The translations under genes and the position numbers were made by a program. The notes under the pieces are model-generated. The model was not told the origin of the DNA. It was given only the letters and a program-made list of their open reading frames with translations, and searched no databases. A stretch of DNA of 38,768 nucleotides from Cloacimonetes bacterium UBA5210 (GTDB lineage Bacteria > Cloacimonadota > Cloacimonadia > Cloacimonadales > Cloacimonadaceae), in assembly GCA_002412625.1 (NCBI GenBank), contig DHVK01000049.1:1-38768 (forward strand), in the 5' to 3' direction. This document shows, piece by piece, positions 32,870-38,768 of the stretch (positions are counted from its first letter, which is position 1; every line of letters begins with the position of its first letter).

Positions 32870-33964
32870 ATGAAAGAGATCGACTATATCTCAATGAACA
32901 AAAAGCGATACGATGACGTAATCGGATTTGTAAGCGAACTGACTTCGCAGAGATTCTGTTATCTGAATCTTTCTGATGATATCGCCAACACCATATTGGT
33001 TAGGCTTATGAAAAGCTCAGCTTTCGCAGATCCTACATGGCTTGCTGCTGACTTCATCAAGTCCGCTTTCCCCAAAGCAGTTGAAGATGTGTTCAACTAT
33101 TATCAGAAAGTGTCCTTCCAATATTGTCTTACGAAAACTCACGACAATAGCCTGTCCGAGGATACATCACAAGAAGCAATACGGCAGCTACTATCATCAA
33201 AGCATAACGTCAATGACGTTTATTCTTGGCTAAGACAGGTTACGCACAATCTACTCTGCAAGCACTACCAGTTTAGTGCAAAAGAGAAAGAACTGTACAA
33301 CTTGTTATGTATGGAAACCTCCTCCTTACAGAATGTGATGGTATCCGGAAACACTATTGATATTGGGGGATTGAATCCAATTATCCAGAAGGAAATTCTC
33401 GCTAGCCAGGAATATCATGATTATGAGGCTATGCTTTCGTTCGACAGTGTAAAGGACTATGCGTCTTTTCTGAATGTAAGTGAGAAAGTGGCACAAAAGA
33501 GAAAAGAGAGAGCTATTCGAAATCTTAGATCAACGATACTGCTTGCCATTGGTTGGGAAGCTGGTCGTGAAATCCTTAGCTACAGTCAATATAACGCAAT
33601 TCTGAAGTTCATCCGTGAGCTTTTAAGATATGGTCGCAGCGACACAGATAACGCGCAGAGTAACAAGTTACATCCAAAGCTGGCACAAGTTATGAATGGC
33701 ATTGATAGGATAGATGATTGGGGGATTACGATGGTGGATAACCGCAGATTCAGGCTCCACATCTTTCATTTATCCCAAGATAAACAACCAATTATAGCCA
33801 CTTTCTTTATCGTTCTGAATGAGAGAAACCATGTCGCTGTAGAAAACTGCAAAAGAAACGAGATCATCGGAGTGCATCCAATACCCGCTAACGTGCAGAT
33901 ACCCAAGGAGATGGGTAAGGCTTTGTGGTCTTATGAACAAATAATCTCACTCCTAAACACATAA
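32870..33964 (+). CDS. Sigma-70 (ECF-type)-like protein with C-terminal extension
   Basis: The protein has 364 residues with no signal peptide. Residues 112-133 (VNDVYSWLRQVTHNLLCKHY) resemble the end of sigma region 2, and 172-222 resemble sigma region 4: an acidic helix, then YASFLNVSEKVAQKRKERA followed by IRNLRS, the shape of the promoter-binding helix-turn-helix. The order and the 40-residue linker fit an ECF sigma factor. The first 100 residues and the last 140 (from about 225) match nothing I know; the C-terminal part has a beta-rich look (WGITMVDNRRFRLHIFHL). The assignment is by eye and could be wrong. The start follows AGGATAGGATA. It stands before a group of secreted-protein genes and may regulate them. 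Confidence 0.6.
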   Translation: MKEIDYISMNKKRYDDVIGFVSELTSQRFCYLNLSDDIANTILVRLMKSSAFADPTWLAADFIKSAFPKAVEDVFNYYQKVSFQYCLTKTHDNSLSEDTSQEAIRQLLSSKHNVNDVYSWLRQVTHNLLCKHYQFSAKEKELYNLLCMETSSLQNVMVSGNTIDIGGLNPIIQKEILASQEYHDYEAMLSFDSVKDYASFLNVSEKVAQKRKERAIRNLRSTILLAIGWEAGREILSYSQYNAILKFIRELLRYGRSDTDNAQSNKLHPKLAQVMNGIDRIDDWGITMVDNRRFRLHIFHLSQDKQPIIATFFIVLNERNHVAVENCKRNEIIGVHPIPANVQIPKEMGKALWSYEQIISLLNT

Positions 33965-33995
33965 ATCTTCAAATCCAGCATCTCAAATCTCCCAG

Positions 33996-34040
33996 TTTTG
34001 ACACTTATATATTAGAAACTAAATTGAAGGAGTGTCAAAA
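33996..34040 (+). promoter_or_regulatory. Inverted repeat over the start of the 47-residue gene
   Basis: TTTTGACACT (33996-34005) and AGTGTCAAAA (34031-34040) are perfect 10-bp inverted repeats 25 nt apart. The right arm begins at the last base of the GAAGGAG ribosome-binding site and ends on the A of the start codon; the left arm contains TTGACA. It could be an operator dyad or an RNA hairpin that hides the start site. Confidence 0.45.
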
Positions 34041-34183
34041 TGAAAAGACTCGTTCTATTCTTGGCATTGGCTGTTATCAGCCTAAACGTGATTTGTGCTG
34101 TTATTGACTATACAGCGATAAATCACCAAACTCTTCCTGTCTATTCGGGTTCATTGAGCGATCCAATCGTTAAAACGGTCTAG
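34040..34183 (+). CDS. Small secreted peptide, 47 residues (possibly a gene remnant)
   Basis: The short frame encodes a clear signal peptide (MKRLVLFLALAVISLNVICA) followed by 27 residues (VIDYTAINHQ, ending DPIVKTV) and a TAG stop. A strong GAAGGAG lies 9 bp before the ATG, so translation is likely. The mature part is polar and has no cysteine other than the one at the end of the signal region, which does not fit a good lipobox. It could be a genuine small exported peptide or the 5' stub of a larger secreted-protein gene lost by deletion; the downstream frame gives no continuation I recognise. Confidence 0.5.
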   Translation: MKRLVLFLALAVISLNVICAVIDYTAINHQTLPVYSGSLSDPIVKTV

Positions 34184-34225
34184 GGTTACTCCAAAGGTTA
34201 TATGTGTTCGAATAGCAATAATAGA

Positions 34226-34262
34226 TTATCATGGAGCGGTGCTTGCCACCGCTCCATGATAA
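34226..34262. other. Perfect 16-bp hairpin before the beta-helix gene
   Basis: TTATCATGGAGCGGTG (34226-34241) pairs perfectly with its complement at 34247-34262 around the loop CTTGC. Only 15 bp separate it from the next start codon, just before its GGAG. It lacks a U tract on the plus strand, so it is not a classic terminator; it may stabilise the 5' end of the mRNA or end the short upstream transcript. Confidence 0.55.
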
Positions 34263-34277
34263 AAAAGTGGAGAAAAC

Positions 34278-34757
34278 ATGAAAAGATCTTTCGCATTGAT
34301 AATGATCCTGCTGCCATTGCTCTGTTTAGGCATTACCAGGCAGGTAGCACTTGATGGTAGCCAAGCCTACACAACTATCCAAACAGCCATAAACGATGCA
34401 GTTAGCGGTGACATGGTATTGGTGCATCCGGGACGCTACCTCGAAAACATAGACCTTACTAACAAGAGCAATCTAATCTTGGCTTCCTTTGAATACACTA
34501 CAGCCGATACCAGCTATATCAGCAGCACAATCATCGATGGCAGTAATGGCAATAGCTCCACCATTTTGTGTTATGAGAATACAAACAACTGCACCATATC
34601 AGGATTATCCATAACGGGGGGGCAAGGCTATGATTATTACAACGGAACAAGCCCCTATCAGATATTTGGGGGTGGGATATTTATCTATACGAACAATATG
34701 GTGATCCTCAGGAATCTAAACATTTACGATAATATGACTTCATGGGGGGGGGGGTAA
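34278..34757 (+). CDS. Secreted parallel beta-helix protein, N-terminal part (frame broken at poly-G)
   Basis: The 159-residue frame starts with a signal peptide (MKRSFALIMILLPLLCLG) and enters a right-handed beta-helix: QAYTTIQTAINDAVSGDMVLV then HPGRYLENIDL, followed by repeated NN/GG turns. It ends abruptly at TAA directly after the run of 11 G at 34744-34754. The remaining beta-helix and the C-terminal secretion domain continue in another frame (34742-36667), so this is the 5' half of one gene. The tandem paralogue beginning at 36739 is unbroken at the same point. In this frame state only a short secreted fragment would be made. The GGAG ribosome-binding site is present. Confidence 0.75.
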   Translation: MKRSFALIMILLPLLCLGITRQVALDGSQAYTTIQTAINDAVSGDMVLVHPGRYLENIDLTNKSNLILASFEYTTADTSYISSTIIDGSNGNSSTILCYENTNNCTISGLSITGGQGYDYYNGTSPYQIFGGGIFIYTNNMVILRNLNIYDNMTSWGGG

Positions 34758-36667
34758 CAATACTTGCATCAAATAGTGTATATCTCTCAGGAGTTAATAT
34801 CTATGATAATTCTGCCAGATATCGGGGAGGAGGGTTGGCTATAGGCAGCGGATTAAGTACCACTCCAAACATTATCTTTGACCAAATCAACCGTTGTAGC
34901 ATTTATAACAACTTTGCTCAATGGGGAATGGATATAGATTGGTACTTCATCAATTCGGGTACTATCGATGTATATCTGAAGAAGTTTACAGTTCCGCATT
35001 GGGAGAAATACTATGCTTCATATTATGAATCCGCCTATCCTCCCAGCCCCTATACTGTATTTGACATTCAGGAAGCTTATCTGCAGCCTATAGATGCAGA
35101 TTTGTATGTAAGCCCCACCGGGAATGACGGTAATGATGGCTTAAGCCCGGCTACGCCCTTAAAGACCCCCTCACGGGCAATGCAACGGATTTCTTCCAAT
35201 CCCCAACAGCCAAGAACTGTTCATCTTCTTGCAGGAGAGCACCATAACTTGATAGGAGGAGAGTACATACCCATATCCATCAAGGATTATTGCACCCTGA
35301 AAGGCGTATCGGAAGCCGAGACCAGATTGTATGGCGAGTATATGCTGGAGGGTACGGGGGTTGTGAGCATGGGAATAGAGAGTTATGGGATGACGATGAA
35401 AGACCTCACTATAACCACCTCTCATGCCTCAGCGATCTTTTCGTGGGGGATATTTGATTTCCTGATGGAGAATGTGTGCATTGAGAACTCAACTGTAGAT
35501 AGATGGATCCTTAACATAGGTTACAGAACCAGCACATTCACTCTAAGAAACGTGACCATGCGAAACAACTTGGCATATTTTGCCCAAAACGGGATGGACC
35601 TGATGGGATCAATAATCACAGTGGATAACATTATATTGATAAATAACCAGACGGAAAGCCTTTCACCCTATTGGTACAACCGTGGAGGGGGATGCTTTGA
35701 TGCTTATGTTAGTGATGCTCTAACCATCCGCAATAGCAAGTTTATAAACAATACTCACTATTCTGAGGATGGGTGGGCAAATATAAGAGTCTCAGGCTGG
35801 ACGGATGAGCCTGCTGCTGTAGTGGAAATAGACAACTGCCTGTTTGCTTCGAATGCTACATACGGAGGAGCAAGGGACATCAATCTTCTCAGACTATCAG
35901 GCTTGAGTATTACCAATTGTACCTTTGCCAATAATACCGGGACGTATCCCGATTTCCTGTATTTGCTGAGTGTTGACTCAAGCAGAATCGTGAATAATCT
36001 GTTTAGTAATAATAGTGCCACTTACGAGATTAGAACTGCCGATGATACCCTGGTGGAGAATTGCTTGTTTTCCCGAACTTACAACATCTACAGAACCTAC
36101 AATGGCATGCCATTGAACTGGGGAGCAAATAACATTACAGGTGCCGATCCGTTGTTTGTGGGTAGTGATCCCTCTTCACCAACTTCATATTATCTCTGTG
36201 CGGATGATGTGAATGGATATTCTCCCGCTATAGATGCGGGGACATCGGATATCAGTATCCTGCCCCCTGGTTACACGATCCCCCCATACGATGCCTTTGG
36301 CTTCAATCGGGTATATGGCTCTGGGATAGATATCGGGTGTTTCGAGTCCCAGGGATATACGGGTGTGGAAGATGATGAACTTACTGCCATAGATAGATTG
36401 CAGCTTTCCAACTATCCCAATCCCTTCAATTCGGATACCAATATTTCTTTCACTTTGTCGGAAAAAGCTGAAGCCGATATCCGGATCTACAACCTAAAGG
36501 GCCAGATAGTACGTGACATGGGAACAAAACCCTTCAAATCAGGTGTCAATGCCATTAACTGGGATGGTAGAGATAACTCACAAAATCCTGTAAGTAGCGG
36601 TATCTATTTTATCCGCATCAATACAGGCGATAAATCCCAGACCCATAAAATGCTAATGATGAAATAG
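34742..36667 (+). CDS. Secreted parallel beta-helix protein, C-terminal part with type IX-like sorting domain
   Basis: The frame continues the gene broken at the poly-G run. About 640 residues: further beta-helix coils, a second DUF1565-type start (ADLYVSPTGNDGNDGLSPATPL) that renews the helix, and a C-terminal domain LSNYPNPFNSDTNISFTL, IRIYNLKGQIV, NWDGRDNSQN, VSSGIYFIRI ending HKMLMMK. This is the FlgD-like / Por-secretion tail of FCB surface proteins. The ATG at 34742 overlaps the G run, has no ribosome-binding site and is not a credible start. The whole gene would be about 797 residues when in frame. A strong terminator follows at 36677-36712. Likely cell-surface adhesion or polysaccharide binding; no catalytic residues recognised. 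Confidence 0.75.
   Translation: MGGGVTILASNSVYLSGVNIYDNSARYRGGGLAIGSGLSTTPNIIFDQINRCSIYNNFAQWGMDIDWYFINSGTIDVYLKKFTVPHWEKYYASYYESAYPPSPYTVFDIQEAYLQPIDADLYVSPTGNDGNDGLSPATPLKTPSRAMQRISSNPQQPRTVHLLAGEHHNLIGGEYIPISIKDYCTLKGVSEAETRLYGEYMLEGTGVVSMGIESYGMTMKDLTITTSHASAIFSWGIFDFLMENVCIENSTVDRWILNIGYRTSTFTLRNVTMRNNLAYFAQNGMDLMGSIITVDNIILINNQTESLSPYWYNRGGGCFDAYVSDALTIRNSKFINNTHYSEDGWANIRVSGWTDEPAAVVEIDNCLFASNATYGGARDINLLRLSGLSITNCTFANNTGTYPDFLYLLSVDSSRIVNNLFSNNSATYEIRTADDTLVENCLFSRTYNIYRTYNGMPLNWGANNITGADPLFVGSDPSSPTSYYLCADDVNGYSPAIDAGTSDISILPPGYTIPPYDAFGFNRVYGSGIDIGCFESQGYTGVEDDELTAIDRLQLSNYPNPFNSDTNISFTLSEKAEADIRIYNLKGQIVRDMGTKPFKSGVNAINWDGRDNSQNPVSSGIYFIRINTGDKSQTHKMLMMK
34744..34754 (+). repeat. 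Homopolymeric G11 tract inside the beta-helix gene
   Basis: Eleven consecutive G residues lie in codons for a Trp-Gly-Gly turn. Twelve or nine G would join the two frames. With twelve, the joined reading (W-G-G-G-V-T-I-L) has exactly the same residue spacing as the paralogue downstream (W-S-G-A-G-I-Y-A near 37177): sixteen residues from the Trp to the Gly of the YLxG turn in both. A run of seven G also occurs at 34616-34622. Confidence 0.9.
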
Positions 36668-36676
36668 CAAACAATT

Positions 36677-36712
36677 ATGATAGGAAGCGGGATTCCGCTT
36701 CCTATCATTTTG
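36677..36712 (+). terminator. Intrinsic terminator of the first beta-helix gene
   Basis: ATGATAGGAAGCGG (36677-36690) and CCGCTTCCTATCAT (36695-36708) form a perfect 14-bp stem with a 4-nt loop, followed by TTTT (36709-36712 with the preceding T). It lies 10 bp after the stop. Confidence 0.8.
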
Positions 36713-36738
36713 GCTCAAATATTGCAATGAAGGACCAC

Positions 36739-38768
36739 ATGAAAACTATATTGACCCTATTACTGTTGCTGCCCCTCGCGTTGAATGCCGCCATCCTGCA
36801 CGTATCGCTGGATGGGACGCAGGCTTATGATAGCATCCAGAACGCGGTTAATGCTGCTGCGGATCAGGATACCATCCTCATTCACCCCGGCACTTACTAT
36901 GAGAATATCGAGATCATCGGCCGCAACCTCACTATCGGCAGTCTAGAGCTAACAACTGCGGATAGCACATTCATCACCCAAACGGTGATAGACGCCGATC
37001 AAAGCGGGAGCTGTTTCAGCATCACTGAGGATTCTGAGGTAACTCTGCAAGGCTTGTATCTCACCAATGGCATCGGTACTCCCAGCCCCAATTGGGGAGA
37101 CGAGAAAGGTGGAGCAGTATTTGTTTTTTTCAGTAGGCTCAATATAGTCAACTGCCACATCATCGGCAATCGAGCCTGGTCCGGAGCCGGAATCTATGCT
37201 GCTTATAGTCATGTTTATTTAGCAGGTACGGTTATAGCTGATAACCGTGGTAAAAGTCATGGGGCTCTTACTTTTGCGGGATATTCTCTGGATGGTCCTA
37301 AAACTCTGGAGTTTGATCCTCTCAACAGATGTAGTATATACAACAATATTGCCGGCATTTGTGGCAATGACATATCGATAATTTCGCAGTTTTATAATTC
37401 TATCGACATCTATCTGGATAAAGCCACAGTAGCCGATAACTCACCTTACCTGAAAGAATGCATCTATACAGCGCATTATGACACTCAGCAAGAGTTTAAC
37501 TACAACGTATTCATTAATGAAACGGCTACCCAACAGCAACTTGCAGATATATACGTAAGCCCTGAGGGCGATGACGCCAATACCGGCTTGACACCAAATG
37601 ATCCGCTGAAGACCATTGCCCTGGCAATTCTGAGGATAGGGGCTGACAGTCAAAATCCACATACAATTCATTTAGCCAATGGTCACTATGCGGAAGATCA
37701 GCATTTCCCGCTAAACTTGCGCAGTTATGTGAGCATCGTTGGCGAAAGCGAGGCAGGAGTGATCTTTGGTGGTCCGGATATTTTCTTCATGGGCTGGGAT
37801 TCGGAGAAAGAAGTAACGATCAAGAATATTACTTTTTCGGCCACGACCAATCAGGAGTTTTATCAACGGTCACTGATTGATTGTATTACTCGAAACAGAG
37901 TTGATGGGATTCCGGATAAGTTCAGCCTCACTCTGGAAAACCTCAGTTTTCGCGGGATTCGTCCGGTGCACTACGATAACTTGTTAAAACTGGCTGAGAT
38001 GCATTACCCCGAAAAGCTGATCTTGCGCAATATCACTGTGGAAGATTGTATGGTTTCAGCTGGTTTCCATATATGGGGCGGGAACGTTTTTGCTGATAAT
38101 GTCCGCATAAACAATTTGCACGCAGCGCCACAGGGAGTTATAGTGGGTGATGTACTAATTATTTACACAGCCAATCCTCTTTATACCGGCGGGGATAGTG
38201 TATTCCAAAACTTGCAGATAACAGATTGTGAATCGAGATCTGAAGACGGTTCGCCGAGCAGCCTGGTAACGATAAACCACTCTTTTCTGCCCACTGAATT
38301 CCGAACTTACTTCATCAATAGCACGATTGCTGACAATCACTGGAGTACAGGTTATGGCGGAGCAATCAATATCGGTGAGGATGCCAAGGTCACTTTTATT
38401 AACAGCATAATCAGCAATGAAGCAGGTTTGAACTTCATGCTCTCTAATAATCCTCTGCCTTCAAACCTGCAATTCTTGAATTGCCTCGTGGGTCCCTCAG
38501 TCAATCCTGAAGATACAATTTTGAACCTGGGGCAGAACAACACGATTGAGTGGTTTGGTACAAATCTCAGCTCGGATCCGGGCTTCTATGCCTGGTCAGA
38601 CGATAACCCCTATACCCTGGGACAGGATTCACCCTGCATTGATGCCGGAACCACAGATTTCAGCATCTTCAATATACCTGATTGGTATGAGTTTCCCCCC
38701 TATGATCTGGCGGGCAATCCCCGGATCTATGGAGATCAGGTGGATCTGGGAGCCTATGAATGGCAAGG
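36739..38768 (+). CDS. Secreted parallel beta-helix protein, paralogue, cut by the window end
   Basis: The frame is open from ATG 36739 to the last base (676 codons so far) with no stop. A signal peptide (MKTILTLLLLLPLALNA) is followed by the same layout as the preceding gene: LDGTQAYDSIQNAVNAA and HPGTYYENIEI, beta-helix coils, then a second helix start DIYVSPEGDDANTGLTPNDP, more coils, and the closing segment SPCIDAGTTDFSIF...GDQVDLGAYEWQ that in the sister gene comes just before the C-terminal sorting domain. The missing end therefore probably encodes that domain. The ATG follows GAAGGA, 7 bp upstream. The two genes look like a tandem duplication that has since diverged. No enzymatic motif was recognised. 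Confidence 0.85.
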   Translation, partial: MKTILTLLLLLPLALNAAILHVSLDGTQAYDSIQNAVNAAADQDTILIHPGTYYENIEIIGRNLTIGSLELTTADSTFITQTVIDADQSGSCFSITEDSEVTLQGLYLTNGIGTPSPNWGDEKGGAVFVFFSRLNIVNCHIIGNRAWSGAGIYAAYSHVYLAGTVIADNRGKSHGALTFAGYSLDGPKTLEFDPLNRCSIYNNIAGICGNDISIISQFYNSIDIYLDKATVADNSPYLKECIYTAHYDTQQEFNYNVFINETATQQQLADIYVSPEGDDANTGLTPNDPLKTIALAILRIGADSQNPHTIHLANGHYAEDQHFPLNLRSYVSIVGESEAGVIFGGPDIFFMGWDSEKEVTIKNITFSATTNQEFYQRSLIDCITRNRVDGIPDKFSLTLENLSFRGIRPVHYDNLLKLAEMHYPEKLILRNITVEDCMVSAGFHIWGGNVFADNVRINNLHAAPQGVIVGDVLIIYTANPLYTGGDSVFQNLQITDCESRSEDGSPSSLVTINHSFLPTEFRTYFINSTIADNHWSTGYGGAINIGEDAKVTFINSIISNEAGLNFMLSNNPLPSNLQFLNCLVGPSVNPEDTILNLGQNNTIEWFGTNLSSDPGFYAWSDDNPYTLGQDSPCIDAGTTDFSIFNIPDWYEFPPYDLAGNPRIYGDQVDLGAYEWQ

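Overview
The window reads as a stretch of bacterial chromosome from a member of the FCB group. Candidatus Cloacimonadota (Cloacimonetes) is my best guess. The pointers are secreted right-handed beta-helix proteins ending in an NYPNPFN-type C-terminal (type IX secretion-like / FlgD Ig-like) domain, a PorV/PorQ-like outer-membrane barrel, a short IorA without a ferredoxin tail, and a very large Ser/Thr-kinase / histidine-kinase hybrid. This is a judgement from protein families, not a database match. Genes are dense, base composition is near half G+C by eye, and no rRNA, tRNA, CRISPR array or transposase gene was seen.

Layout, left to right. 1-613 has no gene but holds a minus-strand terminator and three consecutive small hairpins. 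614-4249 (+) holds a GNAT acetyltransferase fused to about 860 further residues, then thiol peroxidase. 4239-5461 (-) is a Nudix hydrolase followed by a UPF0173 metallo-hydrolase. 5710-9262 (-) is one operon: DksA/TraR-type zinc-finger protein, lspA, a secreted OB-fold/FlgD-like protein, a PorV-like barrel and a small membrane protein. 9339-11549 (-) is a second operon: tdk, YggT, DivIVA-like, punA. 11675-13847 (-) is iorA-iorB for aromatic 2-oxoacid oxidation.

13848-14967 is a 1.1 kb gene-free island packed with inverted repeats. It is followed by a PHP-glycosyltransferase fusion (14968-17355), and matching 14-nt direct repeats lie on both sides of that gene. 17672-23125 encodes a 1,817-residue kinase-ATPase-TPR-GAF-histidine kinase protein. 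23199-27244 (-) is maf, an amidohydrolase, an unknown protein and gltX in an overlapping operon, separated from the kinase by a bidirectional hairpin terminator. 27385-32467 (+) is serC, then the overlapping run exbB-exbD-tonB-folP-dacA-coaE, which joins envelope energy transduction, folate and CoA synthesis and c-di-AMP synthesis.

From about 32.5 kb the content becomes accessory and looks more A+T-rich: a sigma-factor-like protein with an extra C-terminal part, a 47-residue secreted peptide whose start codon lies in a 10-bp dyad, and two tandem paralogous beta-helix surface proteins. The first is split by a run of 11 G residues. Twelve (or nine) G would restore one frame, and twelve gives exactly the paralogue's spacing, so this is either a phase-variable contingency tract or a homopolymer sequencing error. 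The second paralogue runs off the right end.
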